DNA from: Verrucomicrobiota bacterium
Lineage (GTDB): Bacteria > Verrucomicrobiota > Verrucomicrobiia > Chthoniobacterales > UBA10450
Length of the DNA stretch: 23,978 nucleotides
Assembly (NCBI GenBank): GCA_003219115.1
Contig: QHPN01000016.1
Location: 5,805-29,782 of the forward strand
Direction: 5' to 3'
Both the position numbers and the translations under genes were made by a program. The notes under the pieces are model-generated. The model was not told where the DNA came from. It made no database searches and saw nothing but the letters and a program-made list of their open reading frames with translations. How positions within the stretch are numbered: position 1 is the stretch's first letter; the number at the start of each line of letters is the position of its first letter. Below, one piece after another: positions 7,493 through 15,229 of this stretch.

Positions 7493-8180
7493 GGAACGCG
7501 AGCATCGCCGGCGAGACGCCAGCGCCAGCACGCGGGACGCGTGCGCTACCCGGCAGCCTGCACTCCCCAGAGCTTCCCGCGCGCGCGCGTTTACTCTCCT
7601 TGAGATCATGCTGGCAGTGATCATTCTCGCAATGATGGCGCTGGTGATTTATCGTTTCGTGCAAGCGAATGTGACGGCAATCCGCGTATCATCGGAAACG
7701 GAGGCGGTGGCAGCGCGTTACGATGGGTTGCGCGAGCTGCTGACCCAGCAATTGCAAGGTCTGCCGCCCGGGGCCGGTGCCCTCGCTGGCGAGCCGTTGA
7801 AGATCGAGGGACACGACCGCGACGAGCTGACCTGGTTTTGCTCGGCGGGGCCGGGAGTTTTGACGCGTTATGCGGGTGGCGATTATCGAGTTAGCCTGCG
7901 GCTGCGACGGCATGGTGGCAAGAGCCAGGAGCTCGACCTTGGTCTTCTTCGAAAACCAAAAGATGATACGGCGGTCTCCAATGAACATGAAACGTGGGTG
8001 CGCTTGATCGATAACGTCGCCACCTTGCAAATTCGCTTTTTTGATTCGCGTTTGAATACCTGGGTGCAACGCTGGACCGATACCGTGACGCTGCCGCGTT
8101 TGGTCAAGGTGGTAATCGGTCGGACAGACGCGAAAGTTCCGACGGAGATCATCGTGCCGCTGGCGCGAATGCCATTATGA
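7476..8180 (+). CDS. gspJ: GspJ-like minor pseudopilin with a repeat-derived leader
   Basis: 234 residues from ATG 7476 (a TTG at 7467 is also possible). The prepilin site is RARA|FTLLEIMLAVIILAM, with Ala at -1 and Glu at +5. The leader is unusually long, nearly 40 residues, and is Arg/Ala/Ser-rich because its DNA carries a palindromic repeat (7505-7543). There is no ATG, GTG or TTG between the gspI stop and the prepilin site in this frame, so the long leader appears real. The mature part has the size and C-terminal beta pattern expected of GspJ (LPRLVKVVIG). The stop overlaps the gspK start (ATGA at 8177-8180). Confidence 0.8.
   Translation: MFIGSEEREHRRRDASASTRDACATRQPALPRASRARAFTLLEIMLAVIILAMMALVIYRFVQANVTAIRVSSETEAVAARYDGLRELLTQQLQGLPPGAGALAGEPLKIEGHDRDELTWFCSAGPGVLTRYAGGDYRVSLRLRRHGGKSQELDLGLLRKPKDDTAVSNEHETWVRLIDNVATLQIRFFDSRLNTWVQRWTDTVTLPRLVKVVIGRTDAKVPTEIIVPLARMPL
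7505..7543. repeat. Palindromic repeat inside the gspJ leader codons
   Basis: tcgccggcga (7505-7514) is a perfect 10-base palindrome, and cacgcg-gga-cgcgtg (7529-7543) is a perfect 6-bp hairpin. A related gacgcc/agcgcc spacer lies between them. It is translated as the Arg/Ala/Ser-rich part of the prepilin leader, which is removed on maturation. Confidence 0.7.
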
Positions 8181-9076
8181 GACTTTCGAAATTACGCGGT
8201 GCTGCGCTGTTGCTTGCATTGTGGGCGCTGTTTTTGCTGGCGGCATTGGTGATGTCGTGGGCCTTGAACATTGATTCGCGTTTGCAAATTTCCGGAAGCG
8301 AAAATCGAATTCTGGAAGCGCAGGCGATGGCGGCATCCGGCGCGGAAGTCGCGATGGTTCCCACGATCAAACCGAATTCGCCGAATCTACAGGGCCGCTT
8401 TGGGCCGCGACAAACCTACAGTGTGCGCATTACCGGCGAGGGCGGGCGCCTGAACATTAACTGGCTGGTGGCCGGGGAAAACCCTGACCGGATCGAAATT
8501 CTGCGGCGCTATCTGGAAGTGAAAGGGATCGAATTGAACGAACGTGACCGAATGATCGATTGTCTCCTCGATTGGGTCGACCCGGATGATCTTGTTCGTT
8601 TGAACGGAGCAGAAGCAGAGGAAGGTTACCAACCGGCAAATGCGTTGTTGGTGCGCGTTGACGAGCTCAAAAAGGTGAAAGGTTGGGAGACCATTACTTC
8701 CACCCCGGGATGGGACGACGAATTTACCGTCAACAGCACCGGACCGGTGGACGTGGCCTGGGCGCCGCGGGATGTTCTACGCGCGCTGCCGGGCTTTACC
8801 GATCAAATGGTGGAGCGTCTTCTCCAACTGCGCGCAGGACCTGATGGCCAGGATGGCACGGCTGATGATACCGTCTTCAAAAACATGGATGAGGTCCGTG
8901 TGGCGCTGGGACTTTCGCCGGAGCAATTTCAACAGCTTAGCCCTTTCATCTCGTTCAGGGATTCTGTCCTACGAGTCGTTAGCACGGGCCGGTCGAGCGA
9001 CATTACTCGGGTCATTCAACTCGTCTTCCGCCGTGCCGGCACCACTCCGCAGTTGATCACGTGGAAGGAATTTTGA
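8177..9076 (+). CDS. gspK: GspK-like minor pseudopilin
   Basis: The protein is 299 residues. The leader MRLSKLRG is followed by AALLLALWALFLLAALVMSW, the GspK style in which the +5 Glu of other pseudopilins is absent. Downstream are features of GspK: an early GRLNINWL stretch, a D-x-x-D acidic loop (DWVDPDD), the tail EGYQPANALLVRVDEL, and helix-hairpin-helix-like segments (LRALPGFTDQMVERLL). GspK sits at the tip of the GspI-J-K complex. The start overlaps gspJ by ATGA, and the stop overlaps the gspL start as TGATG. Confidence 0.88.
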   Translation: MRLSKLRGAALLLALWALFLLAALVMSWALNIDSRLQISGSENRILEAQAMAASGAEVAMVPTIKPNSPNLQGRFGPRQTYSVRITGEGGRLNINWLVAGENPDRIEILRRYLEVKGIELNERDRMIDCLLDWVDPDDLVRLNGAEAEEGYQPANALLVRVDELKKVKGWETITSTPGWDDEFTVNSTGPVDVAWAPRDVLRALPGFTDQMVERLLQLRAGPDGQDGTADDTVFKNMDEVRVALGLSPEQFQQLSPFISFRDSVLRVVSTGRSSDITRVIQLVFRRAGTTPQLITWKEF

Positions 9077-10299
9077 TGAGCGAGTTTTTTCTCGTTCCCG
9101 GCGCGGAAGGGTGGAATCTGATCGGTCGTCCGGCCGAGAATGGCAACTGGCGAGTGCGAGCGTTTCCTACTTTGGACGAAGCGGCGCAAACCTTGAGTAC
9201 GGATGACAATGTCGTCCTGGCCTTGCCGATGTCGGCGGTATTGGCGCAACGGATGCGCCTGCCTAGTGTCGAGGGATCGGAATTGCGCGAGATGGTTCGT
9301 ATCCAGCTGGAGAAGGCGCTCCCATTTTCCGCCGAGGAAGTGACCAGCGACTTCGAGGTCATCGAGCAGGAAAACGAGGAATGTGTGATTTCGGCAATCG
9401 CGGTGCAGAACCAACGACTGCAAGAAATCGCAGCACCGTTGTTAAATCGGAAAGTCATTCCGCGCGCGGTCACGGTTTATGCGGCGCAACGCATCGCGAC
9501 CCATGCGGAAAAAGGACGCGCGTTGTTCATCTACCCGGAATCTGGCACCTTAGTCTCGGCGATCTCGGAAAACGGAAAGCTTAGTTTCGTGCGTACGATT
9601 GACGGCGGAGTGGGCGCTCCGCTCGAGCTGGAGCTGCCGCAGTTGACCATGACGGCCGCATTACAGGGCATTAACGCCTCGTTCGAAAATGTCCTGGTGG
9701 ACGAGAAATGCTTCAATCTGCGGGACAAGGTCGAGAGCGCGCTGGCGACGCCGGCGGAATTGATGTCGATCGAAACGCCACCTGCTTCGACTGCGCTGAA
9801 CCTTCTTCCACAGGCGTGGCGCGAGGAGCGGGAGCGTCAAATCCAGCGCGAACAATGGAAAAAGCGACTGGTGATTGCAGGTATGGTCTATGCCGCAATT
9901 GTCGGGCTCGCGCTTATTCAACTCGCGTATCTGAAATTCCGCATTTGGCAGCTGGACGCTCAGATTAAGCGGGATGATCCCAGGACAGTTTTCATCCGTG
10001 CCGCGTCCAATAATTGGAAAGCGCTGGCGCCGGCTATCGATCCACATTTCTATCCAATCGAAATCTTACAGCACCTGTTCGATAGCCTGCCGTCGCAGGA
10101 TGTGCGTATCACCGCCTACAATCAATCGGCTCGCCAGATTTCGATTGAGGGCGAGGCCAATAAAGCGGCGCTGGCGTATCAGTTCGCGGAGAAGGTCAAA
10201 AAGCACCCTGATTTGCAAAATTTCAACTTCGACATGCAGTCGCCGCGGATTTTGCCGAACGACCACGCGCAATTTCGTCTGGAGGGAAGACCACGATGA
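9076..10299 (+). CDS. gspL: GspL-like inner-membrane assembly protein (PilM/PilN-like halves)
   Basis: 407 residues from ATG 9076, which is preceded by GGAAGGA; an in-frame GTG five codons earlier is less likely. Residues 1 to about 240 look like the cytoplasmic actin-like domain of GspL/PilM (EMVRIQLEKALPFSAEEV is the characteristic conserved stretch). A single membrane helix lies at about 266-288. The rest is a periplasmic ferredoxin-like domain of GspL/PilN type. GspL connects the GspE ATPase to GspM and the pseudopilus platform. GspE itself is not in the window. The gene is joined to its neighbours by TGATG (upstream) and ATGA (downstream) overlaps. Confidence 0.82.
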   Translation: MSEFFLVPGAEGWNLIGRPAENGNWRVRAFPTLDEAAQTLSTDDNVVLALPMSAVLAQRMRLPSVEGSELREMVRIQLEKALPFSAEEVTSDFEVIEQENEECVISAIAVQNQRLQEIAAPLLNRKVIPRAVTVYAAQRIATHAEKGRALFIYPESGTLVSAISENGKLSFVRTIDGGVGAPLELELPQLTMTAALQGINASFENVLVDEKCFNLRDKVESALATPAELMSIETPPASTALNLLPQAWREERERQIQREQWKKRLVIAGMVYAAIVGLALIQLAYLKFRIWQLDAQIKRDDPRTVFIRAASNNWKALAPAIDPHFYPIEILQHLFDSLPSQDVRITAYNQSARQISIEGEANKAALAYQFAEKVKKHPDLQNFNFDMQSPRILPNDHAQFRLEGRPR

Positions 10300-10847
10300 T
10301 CGCCCAAATCTTGCAACGAATGAACCGGCGCGAGCGCATCCTGGCGGGGTTAGTTGCGCTGGTGGTGTTCTTCCTCGCAAATTTGTTATTGTGGAGCGGG
10401 CTCTTCCGCGCGACTGGAGATTCGCGAGCTGAAGTGGTGAAACGAAAACAAAAGCACGCCGAACAAACAGTCTTGCTCCGGGAAAGCGATTTGTGGACCA
10501 ACCGTGACAGATGGGTGCGCGAACATCAGCCGGCGTTTCATGGGGCGAGTGACGCATCGTCCTTGCTCGACCAGCTCAAACAGGTCGCCGGCAAATACAG
10601 TGTGCTAATCGAAAACCCTGCCATTGGCCCGAGTGCAGGGACGGGCAATTATCAATCTGTTTCGGTGTCCATCGAAACGAAAAGCCAGTGGCCGCCGCTG
10701 GTTCATTTTCTTTACGATGTGCAGGCGCCCGATGCCTTCATGGTTTTTGAGAGTGCAAATATCGCGATTGATTCGAGTGACGCAACGCAGATGCGTGGTA
10801 AATTTAAGATCGCGCGCTGGTACGCGCCCGCGACAGCAGTAAGATGA
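10296..10847 (+). CDS. gspM: GspM/PilO-like platform protein
   Basis: The protein is 183 residues. A short cytoplasmic start containing MNRRERIL is followed by a membrane helix at about 17-36, a charged coiled-coil-like stretch, and a periplasmic ferredoxin-like fold typical of GspM/PilO. The NRRER-helix-coil pattern and its place directly after gspL are the main support. It would pair with GspL. It overlaps gspL (10296-10299) and the next gene (10844-10847) by ATGA. Confidence 0.78.
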   Translation: MIAQILQRMNRRERILAGLVALVVFFLANLLLWSGLFRATGDSRAEVVKRKQKHAEQTVLLRESDLWTNRDRWVREHQPAFHGASDASSLLDQLKQVAGKYSVLIENPAIGPSAGTGNYQSVSVSIETKSQWPPLVHFLYDVQAPDAFMVFESANIAIDSSDATQMRGKFKIARWYAPATAVR

Positions 10848-11494
10848 AAACGAGTTTATCAATTCTAATCAGTATCATGCCGGTGATGGCGCTGGCGGAT
10901 GATCCATTGCCCAAGCGCCCGGACTTTAATCGTTACAAGGCGATGTTGGACCGCTCGCCGTTCGCCGTTGCCACCATCGCGGTTCCAACCGCCACTCCCG
11001 ATTTCGCGAAGGACCTGTATGTGGCGAACGATGCGCGTTCTGATGACGGTGCATTTGTCACGCTCGCGTCGGCCACCGACAAGAATTTTAAGGAATATCT
11101 GACGACCAAAGGCCCGAACGAACACGGGTGGGGCATCAGCGATATCCAATGGTCGGATCAGATCGGCCAAACTAAAGTCACCATCACGAAGGACGGCAAA
11201 TACGCGACACTAACGTTCAATCAGGTGTTGCTTTCGCAGACTTCGAATCAACCGCAAACCAACGTGCAGCCGCCGCTTTTCCCGCCAGGAATGTCGATGC
11301 CGGCTCAACCTTACCAGAAGCCAGCGCCAATACCGTCGCTCCCACCGTCCTATCAGCAACCGATAAGGCCTGCTCCTCCCCAGCCTGGCCAGGTCCATCA
11401 GCGCGGGGTGATTCAGCGAAATCCAACGCCAATCCCAACCCCAGTTATGCCGGTGCCGAATGTGCCGCCTCCGGACGATTCAGACGACGAATAA
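10844..11494 (+). CDS. Secreted protein with proline-rich tail, last gene of the pseudopilin operon
   Basis: The protein is 216 residues. A signal peptide (about 1-18, ending MALADD) precedes a folded region of about 110 residues with no family I recognise. From about residue 135 the sequence is dominated by Pro, Gln and Asn, ending in an acidic DDSDDE. It is co-translated with the gspM-like gene (ATGA) and so probably belongs to the same machine. GspC or PilP proteins, which link the inner-membrane platform to the secretin, are an obvious comparison, but I see no HR or PDZ domain, so this is only a hypothesis. It ends six bases before the convergent gspG stop. Confidence 0.7.
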   Translation: MKTSLSILISIMPVMALADDPLPKRPDFNRYKAMLDRSPFAVATIAVPTATPDFAKDLYVANDARSDDGAFVTLASATDKNFKEYLTTKGPNEHGWGISDIQWSDQIGQTKVTITKDGKYATLTFNQVLLSQTSNQPQTNVQPPLFPPGMSMPAQPYQKPAPIPSLPPSYQQPIRPAPPQPGQVHQRGVIQRNPTPIPTPVMPVPNVPPPDDSDDE

Positions 11495-11500
11495 AGGCCG

Positions 11501-11911
11501 CTATTTTCCCCAGTCGTCGTCCTGGGTATCAGGGATCCGATCCGGTCCTGCGGAATATAAATCGTATCTCGTCGGATCTTTTTGCCCGGGACAGCGATAA
11601 ACGTAAACCATACCCCATGGGTCGGTGGGGACTTGTTCCATGAATTGCTGCCAGCGCGCGGGCCGCGGATCGGTCGATGGCGCCGTAACCAACGCTTGCA
11701 GGCCTTGTTCGGTTGTCGGATAAAACCCGTTGATTCCCTGGTAGGCGAGTAGCGAAGTTTTGATTGCCTGAATATCGCCCGCCACCCGGACTCGTTTTGC
11801 GATATCCACGTTCGGTGCCATGAACTTTATCGCCGCGGCCAACAGCAAGGCGATGATTGTCACCACGAGCATTATCTCGAGGAGGGTGAAGGCTTGTTCG
11901 TTTTTACGCAT
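11501..11911 (-). CDS. gspG: GspG major pseudopilin
   Basis: The protein is 136 residues. The leader MRKNEQA|FTLLEIMLVVTIIALL has Ala at -1 and Glu at +5. The GspG hallmarks follow: the helix AGDIQAIKTSLLAYQ, then NGFYPTTEQGLQALV, PTDPWG and a C-terminal SAGPDRIPDTQDDDW segment corresponding to the calcium-binding loop. It would polymerise into the pseudopilus with the minor pseudopilins encoded convergently. It lies 18 bases after the upstream unknown gene, in a minus-strand operon. Confidence 0.93.
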   Translation of the reverse strand: MRKNEQAFTLLEIMLVVTIIALLLAAAIKFMAPNVDIAKRVRVAGDIQAIKTSLLAYQGINGFYPTTEQGLQALVTAPSTDPRPARWQQFMEQVPTDPWGMVYVYRCPGQKDPTRYDLYSAGPDRIPDTQDDDWGK

Positions 11912-11929
11912 CAGCTCTTAGACACCTCA

Positions 11930-12997
11930 CTAGCGATCTGGTTTCAAAATATAGTCAGACTTCTCCCAAAGATACTTCAGTTGAACCTGGGTGGCGCGAA
12001 TCACGGCAGCTGAGGCATCTGCTCCGTTGACAATAGCGATGTCGTTCGTTCCCGAGTGTAAGGCGCTTGCCGGTACAATCTTCTGCGCTCGAAGCCAACC
12101 GGTATACTGGAATTGCATTTGGCTGACGATGCGGTGCATTTCGCCTCGGTAAGCCGGGTCCGCCAGACCCGGCATGATTAGAGATGCAGCCCCGACGTTT
12201 TGACCATTCGCAATTACTTCCGGCGGCGAATCGATCCGCGGATTGGCGATTTCGAAAGTAACGAGCGCAAGCAGCGGTTGGGATTCGATGCCGAACTGGA
12301 AAACCGCGCTCTGCTCGGGCGTTGGACCTATGCGGGCCAAATCGGCTGAAAGGGAGGCGGTGACCGTGCCAAATTCTTCCGAATCTTCTGTCGGCGCATG
12401 CAGCGGAAGTGTCGTGGCGAAAGGCTGCGGAACTGCATCCTGCGACCCGACGCTCGCAGTGTGGGCCAGCTCGCTACTGGTCATCCATTCCAAGTAGGCG
12501 CCACGGACTCTGTTGCCATCGCCCGGTACTTGCACATCGACGGTGGTGACTCCGTGCATTGGGATCATGAGCGATTCTGAACTCTCCAAATCAATGCCGG
12601 CGCCGAGGGGCCCAGACCGAAGGACTTGCGACCCGGACTCATCCCACGCCACGATTTCGGGCCGAGTTGTGGTTTGGTCGTTGAAGAAGAGGCGGAAAAA
12701 AAGAATGGCGGAATGACCGGACGGTCTCGCCAGTCGAATACGGAAGACACTCAGTGCCGCCGGGTCAGTCTGCGTATCCGCGGGACTGAAAGTTACAGCT
12801 TCCACCCAATTGGGGACGTTTTGCACCGCGCCTGGTTTGGCGTTTTGGCGGAGGTCGATCCACGCATTACCGCTAACGGGCGCAACGATAGAATCAGCGG
12901 GAGTTTGTCCGTTAACGGAAGCGCCGTTGACCGCTTCCTGCGCGAGAAGAACTCGCGTCGCCAGGATTAGTCCCAACGTCAAAATTCGCTGACGCAT
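11930..12997 (-). CDS. Secreted protein of unknown function in the gspF-gspG operon
   Basis: The protein is 355 residues with a signal peptide (MRQRILTLGLILATRVLLA, cleaved near QEA). I do not recognise a family. It looks beta-rich, with about three segments of repeated strands and loops, few cysteines and no metal or catalytic signature. Short spacing on both sides (21 bases to gspF, 18 bases to gspG) places it in one transcript between two core secretion genes. It is therefore a candidate secretion-machine accessory or substrate; the sequence alone cannot say which. Confidence 0.75.
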   Translation of the reverse strand: MRQRILTLGLILATRVLLAQEAVNGASVNGQTPADSIVAPVSGNAWIDLRQNAKPGAVQNVPNWVEAVTFSPADTQTDPAALSVFRIRLARPSGHSAILFFRLFFNDQTTTRPEIVAWDESGSQVLRSGPLGAGIDLESSESLMIPMHGVTTVDVQVPGDGNRVRGAYLEWMTSSELAHTASVGSQDAVPQPFATTLPLHAPTEDSEEFGTVTASLSADLARIGPTPEQSAVFQFGIESQPLLALVTFEIANPRIDSPPEVIANGQNVGAASLIMPGLADPAYRGEMHRIVSQMQFQYTGWLRAQKIVPASALHSGTNDIAIVNGADASAAVIRATQVQLKYLWEKSDYILKPDR

Positions 12998-13018
12998 GAA
13001 ATTGGTCGCAATGCTATC

Positions 13019-14305
13019 TCAGCGCGCCCGAAACTGCAAACTCTGCGTCATAGAGAATACAGCGGAAAGGATGCTGTAAACGACGAAGCCAACGATGATT
13101 GCGATAATGACAATGATTACCGGCGCGATTAGGGATGAGGTTATAGTAACAGTGCGATCGAGTTCACGTTCGTAAACGTCGGCAATCGTCATCATGGTTT
13201 GGCCGAAGTGCCCCGTCTGCTCCCCCACTGCCATCATGTCGGTGAGCAAGTCGGGGAACAATTGTTGTCCCGCCAATGCGGCCGAAAGATGCGCCCCGTC
13301 CACGACCGCGCGTCTGACTTCCGTTAGCTTTTTCTCAATGTAGCGGTTATCTGCGATTTCGGCGACGAGATCAAGCGAACGCAAGAGTGGAATGCCGTTT
13401 TCAGTCAGGGTCCCGAGGGTTCGCGAAAACTGTGCGTAGTAGCTGTGGCGGACGATGCGACCGTATCCGGGTATCCGCAGGCGGAATCGGTCCCAGGCAG
13501 TTCGTCCTTCGTCGCTCCGAACAAAGGCCTTCCAGCCGGCGAACGCGCCCAGGATAAGAAGGATTCCCAGCCACCAGTAAGTCGTAATGATGTGGTGCAC
13601 TTGCATCAGGATTCGCGTCGGCACGGGAAGAACTCCACCATTTTGCGACATGAATTGCGTCAGTTGCGGGACCATGAAGGTGATGAAAACCGTGACGAGG
13701 GTCGCTCCTGCGAGGGTAAGGAATGCGGGATAAATCAGCGCCTGTTGCACTCGATCGCGCAAACTTTTCTCCTGCACCAGGTGTTTCACCAGCCGCATCA
13801 GGATTTCAGGCAACGCGCCACTGGCCTCGCCCGCCGCCACCAAGTTCACATAAAGGGGCGGAAAAATTCGCGGGAATTCACGGAGGGCCTGCGAAAAGCT
13901 GCGGCCGTCGACCAGCGCCCGATGCAAGGTGCGAATCATCTGCTGCACGCGCGGATGCTTGAGACGCTTTTCCAGAACCCCGAGCCCTTCATCCAGGGTC
14001 ATGCCCGCTTGTTGCAAATGCGCCAGCTGTTCGGTGAAGACGAGCAACTGACTGTGCGGGATCTTTAAGTTTTGCGCGGGAACTTCAGCGCGTTCCGCCG
14101 TGACGCGGTTAAAGATTTTCGGGACAAAGTTTCGTGGCGTTGGCCCTGTTGGCATCGGGGCGCTTGGTATCACCGGATCGATGCGAATGGGAATGCAATT
14201 CTGCTGTTCGATCTGGCGAATCGCGACACCGCGGTCGGGGCAGTTCAACACGCCCTCAACCAATCCTCCCTGCGCGTTGCGCGCCTTGTAGGCAAACTCC
14301 GGCAT
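13019..14305 (-). CDS. gspF: GspF inner-membrane platform protein
   Basis: The protein is 428 residues, slightly longer than usual. The N-terminal MPEFAYKARNAQGGLVEG is the GspF/PilC opening. Two T2SSF domains follow at about 88-211 and 290-412, each with the pattern LxxAGxxLxxxLxxL (first: LQQAGMTLDEGLGVLEK; second: LTENGIPLLRSLDLV) and a G-E-A/Q-S/T-G motif (AAGEASGALPEIL; AVGEQTGHFG). Membrane helices lie at about 190-212, 238-260 and 393-418. The linker at 48-80 is Pro-rich. GspF organises pseudopilus assembly with GspE, L and M. It starts at ATG 14305 and leads the minus-strand group. Confidence 0.93.
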   Translation of the reverse strand: MPEFAYKARNAQGGLVEGVLNCPDRGVAIRQIEQQNCIPIRIDPVIPSAPMPTGPTPRNFVPKIFNRVTAERAEVPAQNLKIPHSQLLVFTEQLAHLQQAGMTLDEGLGVLEKRLKHPRVQQMIRTLHRALVDGRSFSQALREFPRIFPPLYVNLVAAGEASGALPEILMRLVKHLVQEKSLRDRVQQALIYPAFLTLAGATLVTVFITFMVPQLTQFMSQNGGVLPVPTRILMQVHHIITTYWWLGILLILGAFAGWKAFVRSDEGRTAWDRFRLRIPGYGRIVRHSYYAQFSRTLGTLTENGIPLLRSLDLVAEIADNRYIEKKLTEVRRAVVDGAHLSAALAGQQLFPDLLTDMMAVGEQTGHFGQTMMTIADVYERELDRTVTITSSLIAPVIIVIIAIIVGFVVYSILSAVFSMTQSLQFRAR

Positions 14306-14325
14306 TATTTGCCGCTAGTTTATCG

Positions 14326-14362
14326 CGCTTCGGGCCTCCAGTAAACCGCCGCTACCGAAGCG
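14326..14362. repeat. Inverted repeat in the gspF upstream gap
   Basis: cgcttcgg (14326-14333) and ccgaagcg (14355-14362) form a perfect 8-bp dyad with a 21-base loop. The rest of the 242-base gap 14306-14547 has only GC-rich, repeat-like sequence (about 14385-14450) and no RNA gene or clear promoter that I can support. Confidence 0.5.
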
Positions 14363-14547
14363 GTCCGATCCCACCGATCAAGTTTGAGACAGGACCCGCC
14401 GTCGCATGGCGATGGCGTGGCAGGCGAAGCGTGTCCCTCCGGCTTGAAACATGGCAGGCATAATCATTGCGAGGTCGAACAGGTTTCATTTAGGCGGCGA
14501 AGCAAAGTTCTGTCATTGCAATCCGGTTTCGCTACACTCGCAGCTTT

Positions 14548-14967
14548 ATGGACACCTTGCGCGCAGCCATCGTTCCCGGCTTGATCGCCGGGGTTGTCTC
14601 GCTTTTCACCAGTTGGTTCTGGATGGGATTGGTTTTCCATCGTTACCAACGTGCTACTCCGGAAACGTGGGGACCGGAGGGCCCGCGGAATTACGCGCTT
14701 TCCGGCCTTGTGCGCGTGGTCTCGGCCGTCGCCATTTCCTTTCTTTACGTGTTGGTCGCGCGGTTTCATGTCGGCTTTTTTGCTGATGGAATAGCGGGAG
14801 CGCTCCGTTTCGCCGCCGTAATCTGGATTGCGCTCGCCGCGCCCGTCGCAATCGAGGCGGCGATCTATGTCCGTATACATTCCATGGTAGTGGTGGGACA
14901 GGTCCTCGATTGGCTAACTACGGCGGTGCTCGCTTGCGCGATCACTTTTGTCTGGATCTCTGCCTAA
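14548..14967 (+). CDS. Small integral membrane protein, about four helices
   Basis: The protein is 139 residues with hydrophobic helices at about 7-30, 50-72, 82-104 and 114-137. The second residue block holds FHRYQRATPETWGPEGPRNY, a polar loop with conserved-looking Trp and Pro. The architecture is reminiscent of small DUF1761-like four-helix proteins, but the match is weak, so no function is given. It starts with ATG at 14548 and stands alone on the plus strand. Confidence 0.65.
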   Translation: MDTLRAAIVPGLIAGVVSLFTSWFWMGLVFHRYQRATPETWGPEGPRNYALSGLVRVVSAVAISFLYVLVARFHVGFFADGIAGALRFAAVIWIALAAPVAIEAAIYVRIHSMVVVGQVLDWLTTAVLACAITFVWISA

Positions 14968-15020
14968 AATTTCCATAAATTCGCCTCCGATTGGCACATT
15001 TGCTGCAATATTGATTCATC

Positions 15021-15203
15021 GTGAAAGCGGTTTGTTTAAGTGTCCTGGTAGCAATGCTCGGTGTCGTCAGTGCCAGCGCCGTTATTCGGTCGCCCTTTCC
15101 GTCGCGCCCTTCACCGCCCTATCAAGGCCGTTATATTTTCCTGGGCAACGACTCATTGACGGTCGCGCCCAAGACGGTCAAGCCGACGGTACCGTCTCGC
15201 TAA
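15021..15203 (+). CDS. Possible small secreted protein
   Basis: A 60-residue frame starting with GTG. Residues 1-20 (MKAVCLSVLVAMLGVVSASA) form a good signal peptide with an A-x-A cleavage site. The remaining 40 residues are Pro/Ser-rich with no known motif. There is no visible ribosome-binding site, and the frame ends 26 bases before the convergent stop of the TPR gene. The signal peptide is the only real support. Confidence 0.4.
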   Translation: MKAVCLSVLVAMLGVVSASAVIRSPFPSRPSPPYQGRYIFLGNDSLTVAPKTVKPTVPSR

Positions 15204-15229
15204 TTCTCCGGGTCATCCCGAAGAACCGC

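Noticed and set aside
13445..14068. A 207-residue plus-strand frame opposite gspF
   Set aside because: It lies entirely antisense to a clear gspF, and its composition (many Arg, His, Gln) is what a GC-rich gene's opposite strand gives.
14306..14547. A tRNA or small RNA in the gspF upstream gap
   Set aside because: No cloverleaf or conserved T-loop sequence could be found; only a dyad and GC-rich repeat-like sequence are visible.
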